A stretch of 64,000 nucleotides of DNA from the NCBI RefSeq assembly GCF_002157355.1, contig NZ_LYMK01000017.1, forward strand, positions 1-64,000. Reading direction: 5' to 3'. This DNA is from Variovorax sp. JS1663. GTDB lineage: Bacteria > Pseudomonadota > Gammaproteobacteria > Burkholderiales > Burkholderiaceae_C. Position numbers and translations under genes: made by a program. Below, in pieces: positions 1-8,464 of the stretch (position 1 is the first letter of the stretch; each line of letters opens with the position of its first letter). The notes beneath the pieces were generated by a model. That model worked only from the letters and a program-made list of their open reading frames with translations. It was not told the DNA's origin and did no database searches.

Positions 1-917
1 CCGTTGGAATTGAAGGGGTCGCAGTTGTTGCACAGGCCCGCCAGCGAAATCACCGCCACCTGGCCCTTCAGCGCCGTCGTGTCCCACACCGTGACCAGCG
101 CATATTCGCTGGTGTTGGTGATCGCGATGCCGGTGGGCACCTTGTTGGCCGGCAGCTTGACCGTCGCCCGGTTGTTGGCCGTGTTGGAGCCGGCGGTGCC
201 GATCAGGCCGTTCGAGAAGGCCACCAGGGACGTCGCGCAAAAGCCGGTGCGGCCGCCGCAACGCGCCACCGCCACGGGGTCGCCGGTGGTGAGGCCGGCC
301 GCCTTGTAGGTGGTGACGTTGTAGTTGTTGCGTCCGGCGCTGCCGTCCCACGCCGCCGCGTTCTGCCAGGGCAGCTGCGGCGCCTGCGAGAAGGTGTTGT
401 GGTCGACGGCGGAGATCTGCAGGTCCCCCACGCCCATGCGCGCATTGGTGTCGTCGGCGACGAAGCCGATGTGGGCATGGTTGGTCGAGTACAGGCCGGC
501 ATCGGCCAGGAGCGGGCCACCCACTTGCCAGGTGCCGGCGTGGTAGCTCATGGTCTGGTCGGCGCGCTTGTACAGGCTCGGAATGCCGTTGTTGTCGACG
601 GCAGCCGGCTTGCCATAGCGGTATTCGATGCCGGCCGCCTTGCCGAGCTGGGCCGCAATGGCACGATAGGAATCGCCCGCCGGATTCCCGGAACTGTCGA
701 TCACGTCAGGCGTCGGGGTCGTCGGCGCCTGGGTCCCGGAGCCTGTGCCAGAGCCCGTGCCAGTACCGCTTCCGGTTCCAGTTCCGGCGCCCGTGCCAGC
801 GACACCCAGCGCGGCGAATCCGCCACCGCCACCGCCGCCGCCACCTCCTCCGCATCCCGCAATGAGGGCGCTTGCAACCACCGTCAGCAGAAGCGCGCCT
901 TTATATGAAAAATTCAA
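1..917 (-). CDS. Lipoprotein of unknown function, 3' end cut off by the window
   Basis: The gene starts at TTG 917 (another TTG sits at 920) behind GGAGG at 926-930; no ATG start exists. The protein opens with a short signal peptide ending in a lipobox LIAGC, so it is predicted to be lipid-anchored. The Cys is followed at once by ten glycines, then a Gly-Thr/Ser low-complexity linker, then a globular part with segments such as YNVTTYKAAGL and CNNCDPF. I recognise no domain family. The reading frame is open to the window edge, so the C-terminus is missing. Function unknown; an envelope lipoprotein is all that can be supported. Confidence 0.7.
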   Translation of the reverse strand, partial: MNFSYKGALLLTVVASALIAGCGGGGGGGGGGGFAALGVAGTGAGTGTGSGTGTGSGTGSGTQAPTTPTPDVIDSSGNPAGDSYRAIAAQLGKAAGIEYRYGKPAAVDNNGIPSLYKRADQTMSYHAGTWQVGGPLLADAGLYSTNHAHIGFVADDTNARMGVGDLQISAVDHNTFSQAPQLPWQNAAAWDGSAGRNNYNVTTYKAAGLTTGDPVAVARCGGRTGFCATSLVAFSNGLIGTAGSNTANNRATVKLPANKVPTGIAITNTSEYALVTVWDTTALKGQVAVISLAGLCNNCDPFNSN

Positions 918-1053
918 CAAAAACACCTCCAATTTGACAAGATGCGCATTTGTACGAGGTGCTCTCCTACAGGGCAACCCTTCTTGCAAATGTTTTCCTG
1001 GTGTGTTTCCACTCTCTTAGAGACCGGTTACAAAGGTATTGCATGGACACGTT

Positions 1054-2439
1054 ATGACCGCAAATCATCAAGCCCCCCGCCGCAAACAACTTTCATCTCA
1101 TTTGGGCGCCGACGCGATCGCCATCATTCCGACCGCGCCGGAACGGCCCCGCAACCGGGACAGCGACTTCCTGTACCGGCACGACAGCTACTTCTATTAC
1201 CTGACCGGCTTCACCGAGCCCAACGCCTGGCTGGTGCTGACAAGCGAGGGGCATGCCACGCTGTTCTGCGCCCCCAAGGACCGGGAGCGGGAAATCTGGG
1301 ACGGCTACCGGCTGGGCCCGGAGGTGGCGCCGGGGGCGCTCGGGGTGGACGAGGCCTTCTCGATCGAGGAACTCGACGCGCGCATGCCGAAGCTGCTGGA
1401 GAACCGGAAGACGGTCTGGTACCCCTTTGCCACGCACAAGGGGCTGGAATCGCGCGTCGACGGCTGGCTTTCGGCGGTGCGCGCGCGCGTGCGCTACGGT
1501 GCGCTGTGTCCCGAGGAGCAGCGCGACCTGTGCGGGCCGCTGGACGAGATGCGGCTGATCAAGGACGCGCACGAGCAAGACACCATGCGCCGGGCCGCCG
1601 GGATCAGCGCCCGCGCCCATGTCCGGGCGATGCAGTTGTCGGCCCGCATGCTGCGCGAGGGCCGGGACGTGCGCGAGTACCACCTCGACGCCGAGCTGCT
1701 GCACGAGTTCCGCCTGGGCGGCTCCCAGTACCCGGCCTACAACTCGATCGTGGCGGCGGGCGCCAATGCCTGCGTGCTGCACTACCGCGCCGACGTGGCG
1801 CCGGTGCGCAGCGGCGAGCTGGTGCTGATCGATGCCGGCTGCGAACTGGACGGCTACGCCAGCGACATCACCCGCACCTTTCCGGCCAACGGCGTCTTCA
1901 CCGGCCCGCAGCGTGCCTTGTATGAGCTGGTGCTGGCAAGCCAAGATGCGGCGGTGGCTGCGACGCGAGCAGGCGCTCGCTTCAACGACCCGCACGAGGC
2001 CACGGTGAAGGTGCTGTCGCAGGGGATGCTCGACCTGGGCCTGCTGGACGCCGACAAGGTGGGGACAGTCGACGACGTGATCGAGAAGCGCGCCTACTTC
2101 GCTTTCTATATGCATCGCACCGGCCACTGGCTGGGGATGGACGTGCACGACTGCGGCAGCTATGTGGAGCCGAGCGAGGCTGGCGAGGTCAGCGAGCGCC
2201 GCGACCCGCTGTCCAATGAGCTGATCAAGAACCGCCCCAGCCGGATCCTGAGGCCCGGCATGGTCCTGACCATCGAGCCGGGCATCTACGTGCGGCCGGG
2301 CGAGGGCGTGCCGGAGCAGTTCCACGACATCGGCATTCGCATCGAGGACGACGCGATCGTCACCGAAACGGGCTGCGAGCTGATCTCGCGCGGCGTGCCG
2401 GTCAAGCCGGACGAGATCGAGGCGCTGATGCGGGCCTGA
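1054..2439 (+). CDS. pepP: Xaa-Pro aminopeptidase (aminopeptidase P, M24B)
   Basis: Removes N-terminal residues preceding proline from peptides, using a dinuclear metal centre in the cytoplasm. The pita-bread fold ligands are visible: the Asp pair in VLIDAG and SDITRTF, His in HRTGHWLGMDVHD, Glu in LTIEPGIY and Glu in IRIEDD. The 461-aa length matches the family (E. coli PepP is 441). ATG 1054 is chosen; an in-frame TTG at 1039 would add five residues. It is a single gene, with the convergent zeta-type toxin gene ending 54 bp beyond its stop. Confidence 0.95.
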   Translation: MTANHQAPRRKQLSSHLGADAIAIIPTAPERPRNRDSDFLYRHDSYFYYLTGFTEPNAWLVLTSEGHATLFCAPKDREREIWDGYRLGPEVAPGALGVDEAFSIEELDARMPKLLENRKTVWYPFATHKGLESRVDGWLSAVRARVRYGALCPEEQRDLCGPLDEMRLIKDAHEQDTMRRAAGISARAHVRAMQLSARMLREGRDVREYHLDAELLHEFRLGGSQYPAYNSIVAAGANACVLHYRADVAPVRSGELVLIDAGCELDGYASDITRTFPANGVFTGPQRALYELVLASQDAAVAATRAGARFNDPHEATVKVLSQGMLDLGLLDADKVGTVDDVIEKRAYFAFYMHRTGHWLGMDVHDCGSYVEPSEAGEVSERRDPLSNELIKNRPSRILRPGMVLTIEPGIYVRPGEGVPEQFHDIGIRIEDDAIVTETGCELISRGVPVKPDEIEALMRA

Positions 2440-2493
2440 GCCGCGCAGCCTGGCTGCCGGCGAAAGTCGGGCGCTCGGGCGGCCCTGCCGTCC

Positions 2494-3090
2494 TCAGTCG
2501 ACGCCCGCCGGCCCCAGCACCTTGCGCGCCCAGGCCGGTAGCCACGCCCCATGCGGCTGGATCCGGCCCGCGACCACCGAGGCCACCAGGTGCGGCCCGC
2601 CGACCTCGACGTCCGCGGCGTCGAACAGCATCGCGAGCGACACCGCGTGCACGGCCAGGCGCAGGTTCTCGATGGTGCGCGGGTAGCGGGCCAGGATCTT
2701 GTCTGCAGGCACGCCGTGTCCGCCCTCGTGCACGCGTTGCTGCACTCTTTCCAGCAGACGGCGCGGCTCGTCGAGGCAGACTGCGTAGAGCGCGACCTCG
2801 AAACCCAGCGCCCGCGCGTCGGCGATCAGCTGCAGCTTGGACGGGTGCGAGAAGACCGTTTCGCTGACGAAGGCATGGCCGGCCTTCAGGTGCGCTTCGC
2901 GCTGCGCGTCAGCCCAGGCCCGCGCCGCCTCGGATCGGCGCACGGCGTGACGGATATGGCCGAGCTGCTCACGCTCGTACAGATCGGCGTTGATGAAGGG
3001 CAATTGAGGGTAGCGCGGCTGGATCAGGTAGCGGTACAGCGTCGACTTGCCGGCGCCGTTGGGACCGGCGATCAGGTGGAGGACCGGCAT
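2494..3090 (-). CDS. Zeta-toxin-like P-loop kinase (putative toxin)
   Basis: A 198-aa P-loop protein opening with a Walker A motif GPNGAGKST at residues 9-17, followed by FINADLYE and SETVFSHPSK, the layout of the zeta toxin / AAA_33 ATPase group. Zeta toxins phosphorylate UDP-N-acetylglucosamine, or act as related small-molecule kinases; whether this one is toxic is inference. Its ATG overlaps the stop of the upstream ParD-like gene in TGATG (3088-3092), so translation is probably coupled. The pair looks like a toxin-antitoxin operon, with the antitoxin first. It could alternatively be a housekeeping kinase-like ATPase. Confidence 0.75.
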   Translation of the reverse strand: MPVLHLIAGPNGAGKSTLYRYLIQPRYPQLPFINADLYEREQLGHIRHAVRRSEAARAWADAQREAHLKAGHAFVSETVFSHPSKLQLIADARALGFEVALYAVCLDEPRRLLERVQQRVHEGGHGVPADKILARYPRTIENLRLAVHAVSLAMLFDAADVEVGGPHLVASVVAGRIQPHGAWLPAWARKVLGPAGVD

Positions 3091-3458
3091 CAGGCCGCGC
3101 GGCGGCTGCGCGGACGGGGTTGCGCCTTGTCGCGGTTCTCGGCCACCGCCATCTTCGCGCGCTCAGCCAGCGCCCCCGACTGGGCCAGCGCCAGCACATG
3201 GCCGTGCAAGGCATCGAGCTCCGGCGAGAGCGCCGGTGGCGGCGCGCCGGCGACGGTGTAGCGCCCACCTTCCTCGCGCGCGATCAGCGCCTGGCTGTCC
3301 TGCGTGGACAAGCCGGCCTGTTCCAGCGCGCGGCCCAGCGTGGCCCAGTATTCGATCTGGCTCGCCACCGAGCGGCGCATGGGCTGGGCCGCGTCGCGCG
3401 CCTTGTCGACCAGTGCAGCGGGGAGCTTGACGGAAGCGAAGGGGGTGGGCGTGGACAT
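3090..3458 (-). CDS. ParD-like antitoxin-family protein
   Basis: A 122-aa protein starting at ATG 3458. The N-terminal half (MSTPTPFASVKLPAALVDKA, then RSVASQIEYWATLGRALEQ) resembles the ParD-like antitoxin family, with a ribbon-helix-helix-type DNA-binding region; the C-terminus is basic. The open frame continues upstream to 4955, but that extension is the shadow of the neighbouring oxidoreductase gene and is excluded. The stop overlaps the zeta-like start by 1 nt. An antitoxin usually represses its own operon, so a regulatory site is expected in the 47-bp gap to 3506, but no clear operator was identified. Confidence 0.7.
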   Translation of the reverse strand: MSTPTPFASVKLPAALVDKARDAAQPMRRSVASQIEYWATLGRALEQAGLSTQDSQALIAREEGGRYTVAGAPPPALSPELDALHGHVLALAQSGALAERAKMAVAENRDKAQPRPRSRRAA

Positions 3459-3505
3459 GGATTCACTCCTGATTGGCGCATTTTGCGCCACTGTGCAAAA
3501 CCCCG

Positions 3506-5086
3506 TCAACGCTGCGGCGTTCCTGCCAGGTGGCCGCGCGTGAAGGCTTCCTCGAAGACCGAATAGCCCGACCAGTCGCTGTGCGCAAAGGCCAGGCGCC
3601 CGGCGCTGACGCCTGCGCGAGTACCGAGCCGAGCGAGCACGCCGGGGGCGGGAATGGCCATCGCATGGCCGTAGCGTGTGATCTCGATGCGGGTGGCGAG
3701 CCCCGGCAGGTCGGGATGGGGCACCGACAGCTCCGCCAGCACTTCGTCGCGCCAGGTGCTCCAGGGGCGATCGAGCAGCCGGCGCCGGCCGTCGGGCCCG
3801 TCGTAGGCGCTGGGGCCAAGCGGGCGGTACCAGCTCAGCACCGTGGCGCGCGGGGTGGGGTCCAGCGCCTGGTGCCGCGCATCGACGTAGCCGAGCCCGC
3901 GCGTGCCGTAGACCACGTTGTCCCAGCTCGGCGCCGCGCCGGCGCGGTCGGCGAGCGGCTCGCGCACGTGCACGTTCGCCACCAGCCAGGGCGCATGGCT
4001 CAGCGACGCGGCCGCCTCGCGCAGGAATGCAGGCGGGTTCTCCACGACGCGGGCGGCCATGAACGCCGGCAGCGCGACGATGCAGCGCTCGGCCTGCCAG
4101 CGCACGCGCGCCCGGGCGGCGACATCGAACGCATCGACCTCGACGCCGGCCCGGGTCTCGGCGATGCGCAGCACGGCATGGCCCGTCCTGAGGCGCTCGC
4201 CCAGCGGCGCGGCCAGGCGCTGCGTGAGCCAGCCGTTGCCCTCGGGCCAGGTCAGGACCGCATCGCGCTCGGCGTTGTCGTCGCCGGGCGCGTGGAAGCC
4301 GTGCCGGCTCGCGAAGTAGTGGATGCCGGCCCAGGCCGAGACCTGGGCCAGGCCGGCGCCGTAGTCGTCGCGGCAGCAGTAGTCGAGGTACCAGCGCAGC
4401 TGCGGGTCGTCCAGGCCTTCGCGGTCGAGCCAGGCGCCGAAGGGCAGGGCATCCAGCATCAGCAGCGGAGGGGCGAGCGCGGCGCGCAGCGTCGGCATGG
4501 TGAAGCGTGCCTCGCGGCGCAGGGCCTCCACCTTCTGCGAGAAGCGCTGGTACTGGGCCAGCGTACGCGGGGACACCCCCTGCACCGGCAACAGGCCGTC
4601 CTGCCAGGCCCCCTGGAAGAAGAGGCGTTCCTGCGGGCTGTGGCACAGGTGGCGCTCCTCGTACTCCCAGCGGCCCGCCACGCGGCGGCGCAGACCGAGC
4701 TCTTCCAGCAGGTCCTGCACCTCGTGCGCGTCGTCGCCCGGCACCGGCAGATAGTGGGCGCCCAATGGGCAGGCGATGCCGGCCACCTGGCCGCCGCGGC
4801 TGTTGCCGCCGGCCTGGTCCTCGAGTTCGAGCAGCACGACATCCTCGATGCCCGCCAGCCTCAGCGCGCGGGCGGCGGCCAAACCGGCCACGCCGCCGCC
4901 CGCGATGACGACGCGCGTGCGACGGACGACGGCGGGCGCGCCCGCGTCGCGCCAAGCCTGGTCGCGCAGCGCATGGCCGCGCTCGACGTCGACACCGGCG
5001 AAGCCACCCTGGATGGGGTCTTTCGATCCGCAGCCCGGCAACGCGAGGGCGCCGGCCACGGCGCCGAGGAATTCACGGCGCTCCAT
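3506..5086 (-). CDS. Tat-exported FAD-dependent amine-oxidase-like protein
   Basis: A 526-aa flavoprotein. Residues 1-20 carry a twin-arginine signal (RREFLG) ending in a lipobox-like LPGC, so it is probably exported folded and possibly lipid-anchored. A Rossmann FAD motif VVIAGGGVAGLAAARAL follows near residue 60, then LLELEDQAGGNSRGG, typical of flavin amine oxidases and protoporphyrinogen-oxidase-like enzymes. The substrate is not visible in the sequence. It starts 3 bp after the stop of the membrane spermidine synthase, which suggests that it oxidises a polyamine or a polyamine adduct. That role is inference. Confidence 0.8.
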   Translation of the reverse strand: MERREFLGAVAGALALPGCGSKDPIQGGFAGVDVERGHALRDQAWRDAGAPAVVRRTRVVIAGGGVAGLAAARALRLAGIEDVVLLELEDQAGGNSRGGQVAGIACPLGAHYLPVPGDDAHEVQDLLEELGLRRRVAGRWEYEERHLCHSPQERLFFQGAWQDGLLPVQGVSPRTLAQYQRFSQKVEALRREARFTMPTLRAALAPPLLMLDALPFGAWLDREGLDDPQLRWYLDYCCRDDYGAGLAQVSAWAGIHYFASRHGFHAPGDDNAERDAVLTWPEGNGWLTQRLAAPLGERLRTGHAVLRIAETRAGVEVDAFDVAARARVRWQAERCIVALPAFMAARVVENPPAFLREAAASLSHAPWLVANVHVREPLADRAGAAPSWDNVVYGTRGLGYVDARHQALDPTPRATVLSWYRPLGPSAYDGPDGRRRLLDRPWSTWRDEVLAELSVPHPDLPGLATRIEITRYGHAMAIPAPGVLARLGTRAGVSAGRLAFAHSDWSGYSVFEEAFTRGHLAGTPQR

Positions 5087-5089
5087 CGC

Positions 5090-6646
5090 TCAGTGCCCGG
5101 TGACCTTGCCCCATTCCTGCTCGTAGGTCGTGACCAGCACCTGGTTCGACAGCCTGTTGACCTCGGCAGGAACGCGCGCCATGTCGCGCGGGAATTCGAA
5201 AAGCTGGGGCATGGCGGACGCGGTCAGGAAACGCAGCCCCTCGGGCAGGGCCCCGGGCAGCCGATAGGGCCTGCGGCTCGCGATGACGAAGCCCCATTCG
5301 CCGAAGCTGGGGACGTGCGCGTGGTAGGGCGCCGCCCGCAGGCCCACCGATTCGACCGTCTCGACCACGGTCCAGAAGCTCCTGCGCGCGATCAGCGGCG
5401 AGGTGGTCTGGATCACCGCGTAGCCGCCGGCCGCGAGCCGCTTGTCGAGCAGCGCGTAGAAGGAGTTGGTGTAGAGCTTGCCGATCGCGAAATTCGTGGG
5501 GTCGGGGAAGTCGACCACGATCACGTCGTACATGTCGCCCGGCTGCTGCAGCCACTGAAACGCGTCGGTGTTGACGACATGCACCTTCGGCGACTTGAGC
5601 GCCCCGCCGTTGAGCGCGGCCAGCGTCTCGTGCTCGCTGAACAAGCGCGTCATGTTCGGATCGAGCTCGACCAGCGTGACGCTCTCCACCGAGGCGTACT
5701 TGAGGACTTCCCGCACTGCCATGCCGTCGCCGCCGCCGAGCACGGCCACCTTCCTCGGCGCGCCCTGCGCCGCCATCGCCGGATGGACCAGCGCCTCGTG
5801 ATAGCGGTACTCGTCGCGCTCGGCGAACTGCAGGTTGCCATTGAGGAAGAGCCGGTGCCCGGCGCCGCCGCGCGTGACCACGATGCGCTGGTAGGGCGAG
5901 CTTTCGCTGAAGACGATGCGGTCCTGGTAGAACTTGTCTTCGGCCAGGGTGGTGATGTGCTCGGCGAAGACGAAGGCGCCGGCGAGCGCGCCGAGCGTCA
6001 GAAGGCAGGCCAGAGCATGCGCGCCCAGTCCGCGCAGCTCATGCCGGAACAGCCACAGGGCCCACAGCGCAACCGCGGCGTTCATGAACCCGAACAGCAG
6101 GCCGGTGCGGATCATGCCGAGCTGCGGCACCAGCAGCAGCGGGAAGGCGATCGACACGGCGAGCGCGCCGAGGTAGTCGAAGGTCAACACCTGCGAAACC
6201 AGATCCTTGAGCACCACGTCCCGCCGCAGGATCCGCATCACCAGCGGGATCTCCAGGCCGACCAGCGTGCCTACGACCAGCACCAGCCCGTAGAGCAGCA
6301 GCCGGAAAGCCCCGGGGACGTAGGCGTTGGCAATGAAGAGCAGCGCCGGCAGCGCGCCGCCCACCAGGGCCACCAGCAGCTCGATCCGCAGGAAGTGCGC
6401 AGGAAGTTGGCGCTCGAAGTAGCGCGAGAGCCAGGAGCCCACGCCCATCGCGAACAGGTAGGTTCCGATGATGGTGCTGAACTGCAGCACCGAGTCGCCC
6501 AGCAGGTAGGAGCTGAGCGCCGCCGCGCTCAGTTCGTAGACCAGCCCGCAGGCCGCGATCACGAACACGCTGGCCAGCAGCGCGATTTCGACAGGCTGCG
6601 GGCCACGCGTTGTCGCAGGCGCCGGGCTCAAGGCTGCCTCGCTCAT
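5090..6646 (-). CDS. Membrane-anchored spermidine synthase-like protein
   Basis: A 518-aa protein with about seven N-terminal membrane segments (residues ~20-225) fused to a polyamine aminopropyltransferase domain (residues ~235-500). The S-adenosyl ligand-binding motif GGGDGMAVREVLKY, the acidic VELDP and the catalytic-site segment VVDFPDP are present. Spermidine synthases transfer aminopropyl from decarboxylated SAM to putrescine. No SAM decarboxylase is encoded nearby, so the donor must come from elsewhere or the acceptor differs. It lies third to fourth in a same-strand cluster with DUF350, DUF4178 and SPFH genes. Confidence 0.85.
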   Translation of the reverse strand: MSEAALSPAPATTRGPQPVEIALLASVFVIAACGLVYELSAAALSSYLLGDSVLQFSTIIGTYLFAMGVGSWLSRYFERQLPAHFLRIELLVALVGGALPALLFIANAYVPGAFRLLLYGLVLVVGTLVGLEIPLVMRILRRDVVLKDLVSQVLTFDYLGALAVSIAFPLLLVPQLGMIRTGLLFGFMNAAVALWALWLFRHELRGLGAHALACLLTLGALAGAFVFAEHITTLAEDKFYQDRIVFSESSPYQRIVVTRGGAGHRLFLNGNLQFAERDEYRYHEALVHPAMAAQGAPRKVAVLGGGDGMAVREVLKYASVESVTLVELDPNMTRLFSEHETLAALNGGALKSPKVHVVNTDAFQWLQQPGDMYDVIVVDFPDPTNFAIGKLYTNSFYALLDKRLAAGGYAVIQTTSPLIARRSFWTVVETVESVGLRAAPYHAHVPSFGEWGFVIASRRPYRLPGALPEGLRFLTASAMPQLFEFPRDMARVPAEVNRLSNQVLVTTYEQEWGKVTGH

Positions 6647-6662
6647 CGAGCGCCGTTGAGGA

Positions 6663-6884
6663 TCAATGAATCGCGGCGGCGACGATGATGCAGATGCCCA
6701 GGCTCATCGCAGCCACCACCAGGCCGAGCGCGACGTTCTGCTTCTCGACGATCTCCTGCCAGAGGTCGTAGGGCGTGAGCTTGTCGATGATCAGGAAGGT
6801 GATCCAGAACACCAGCACGCCGATGATCGCGTAGAGGATCGAGCCCAGGAAGGCCGCGGGCCTTAGCCATTCAATTCCCAACAT
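6663..6884 (-). CDS. DUF350 small membrane protein
   Basis: A 73-aa protein with two membrane segments (SILYAIIGVLVFWITFLIID and NVALGLVVAAMSLGICIIVA), matching one unit of the DUF350 (YjfL-like) family; many family members have two or more units. The function is not established. DUF350 proteins often sit beside glutathionylspermidine-synthetase-like or polyamine-related genes, in line with the spermidine synthase 16 bp downstream. The DUF4178 gene ends 21 bp upstream, so this is an operon member. Confidence 0.8.
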   Translation of the reverse strand: MLGIEWLRPAAFLGSILYAIIGVLVFWITFLIIDKLTPYDLWQEIVEKQNVALGLVVAAMSLGICIIVAAAIH

Positions 6885-6905
6885 GAGGACCTCCGGATAA
6901 AAACG

Positions 6906-8402
6906 TCACTTGTGGCCGCCGCCACTGGAATAGCCGCCATAGGACCCGCTGGAGCCGCGCGAGCTGCCGCCCGAGCTGCTGGTGCAGGTGCTGAGGATGA
7001 TCAGCAGGATGATGATCACCACCACGATCAGGATGATGGTGCCGCAGCCGAGCTTGCCGGCCGCGCTCACCGGCATCGCGTCGCTGCGCTTGAACATGTC
7101 CTTCTTGCCGTCGAGCTTGAAGGCAGCCGCCACGGCGGCACTGTCGATCTTGCTGCCCGAGGACCACGTGAGTTCGCGGGCCGAGCGCTCCATCGAGAGC
7201 AGGGCGCTGCCGCTGGCGAAATCGCGGTTGAAGGTTTTCTGCCCGCGCTCGACCTGCCAGTAGAACTCGCCGGCCACGTAGCTGGTCTCGGCGTTGTAGG
7301 CGTACTGCTGCTGGTAAGTCTTGCCCAGGTACCTGGCCGAGCTTCCGTTCTCCGCCATGGTGGGCGCGCCGGTGGTCGGCTTGACGAGGCTCCAGCCGTC
7401 CTCGGCATCCACCAGGAAGCTGAAGCCGCGCTTCTTGTTGTAGAGCAGGTACTCGTTCCAGCCGAAATGCTCGTCGTCGCCCGGCGCCACGCCCATGCGG
7501 TGCTGGAAGCCCACCACCTGCCATTGGGCGCCTTGCAGCTGGCCGGTGGTGCCGATCGGGATCAGCGGCTGCACCGGCTCGTCCTGCTCGGCGTGGCGCA
7601 GCTCGCCGCCGATGCCCTGCGTCAGGTCGATGATGGTGTTGCAGGAACGGCAGGTGACGCTCTTGCTCTCGGCGAAGTTGACCGTGACCGGTGCGCCGCA
7701 GTTCGGGCAGTTGAAGCTGCGGCCCTTTTCTTCCTTGGCCGACTCGTCGCGCAGGCCGGTGAGCTGCAGGTCCTCCAGCTGCACGGCTCGGCCGAGGTAG
7801 GCGCCGGCCGGGTGCGTGTCGTAGTCCAGGCTGAGCACCAGCCCCGCGTCGCTGCGCAGCTCGACCACCGCGAAGGGCGCGCCGAGCTCGGGCAGGCGCG
7901 GCAGCTCGCCCTGTGCCGAGACCAGGCGGACCTGTTCGTTGGAAGCGACCGTGTAGCTCTGACCATTGAAGGCGGTGGTGGCGCCGACGCGCAGTTCCGC
8001 GGGATGCGGCACCTCGCGCTGCAGGGCGTAGGGCAGCGAGAAGACGAAGGCGCCGTTGTCCTCGCTCAGGATGCCGGTGCGCTCGCCGTCGAGCGCGGCG
8101 ATCCATTCGGTCCAGCGGCCACCGTCGTAGCTGTACTGCAGGCGGCCGACCAGCGTGAAGGGCTGGTCCTGGATGCGCCCGCTGGCGAAGAGCTGCAGCG
8201 GGCTGAAGTCGTCGAACAGCTCCGCCATCTTGCCGGTGCGCGCGAGCGTCTCGCCCTGGCGCACGACGGTGCTCTGGCAGTACGCGCAGACGGCATGGGT
8301 GGACTGCGCGGAACGGAATTCGACCGGCGCGCCACAGCCGGGACAGGGGGCGCGGTAGTAGCGCTGCTGGGAAGAGTCGGTGGCCACGAACGGCGACGGC
8401 AA
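6906..8402 (-). CDS. Zinc-ribbon DUF4178 protein with C-terminal membrane anchor
   Basis: About 498 aa. It has two zinc ribbons, one at Cys20/23/39/42 (CPGCGAPV...CAYC) and one in the middle (CPNCGAPV...CRSCN). Each precedes a DUF4178-type beta-rich segment. The tail has a strongly hydrophobic helix (IILIVVVIIILLIILSTC) and then a Ser/Gly-rich end. The start is uncertain: the longest frame begins at TTG 8402, with an in-frame GTG at 8387 and no strong ribosome binding site. A perfect inverted repeat lies just upstream. The presumed role is a membrane-tethered scaffold in the SPFH/DUF350/spermidine synthase cluster. Confidence 0.8.
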   Translation of the reverse strand: MPSPFVATDSSQQRYYRAPCPGCGAPVEFRSAQSTHAVCAYCQSTVVRQGETLARTGKMAELFDDFSPLQLFASGRIQDQPFTLVGRLQYSYDGGRWTEWIAALDGERTGILSEDNGAFVFSLPYALQREVPHPAELRVGATTAFNGQSYTVASNEQVRLVSAQGELPRLPELGAPFAVVELRSDAGLVLSLDYDTHPAGAYLGRAVQLEDLQLTGLRDESAKEEKGRSFNCPNCGAPVTVNFAESKSVTCRSCNTIIDLTQGIGGELRHAEQDEPVQPLIPIGTTGQLQGAQWQVVGFQHRMGVAPGDDEHFGWNEYLLYNKKRGFSFLVDAEDGWSLVKPTTGAPTMAENGSSARYLGKTYQQQYAYNAETSYVAGEFYWQVERGQKTFNRDFASGSALLSMERSARELTWSSGSKIDSAAVAAAFKLDGKKDMFKRSDAMPVSAAGKLGCGTIILIVVVIIILLIILSTCTSSSGGSSRGSSGSYGGYSSGGGHK

Positions 8403-8417
8403 AGGTCCGCTCGCTGC

Positions 8418-8446
8418 GAGCTTGTCGACCGGGGGTCGACAAGCTC
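8418..8446. repeat. REP-like 13-bp perfect inverted repeat
   Basis: The arms GAGCTTGTCGACC (8418-8430) and GGTCGACAAGCTC (8434-8446) are perfect reverse complements around a GGG loop. The element sits in the spacer between the SPFH and DUF4178 genes. Its core and right flank resemble the dispersed extragenic palindrome containing TCGACAAGCTCAG that is common in proteobacterial genomes. Confidence 0.75.
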
Positions 8447-8464
8447 AGCCGGAGCGGATGGCGC

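Noticed and set aside
3458..4955. Upstream extension of the ParD-like frame into a 621-aa protein
   Set aside because: The extension is the Arg/Pro-rich shadow of the oxidoreductase on the same strand; ATG 3458 fits the family.
3473..6688. A 1071-codon plus-strand open frame antisense to the oxidoreductase and spermidine synthase
   Set aside because: It is a shadow produced by GC-rich codon use; the translated sequence is Arg/Gly/His-rich with no domain.
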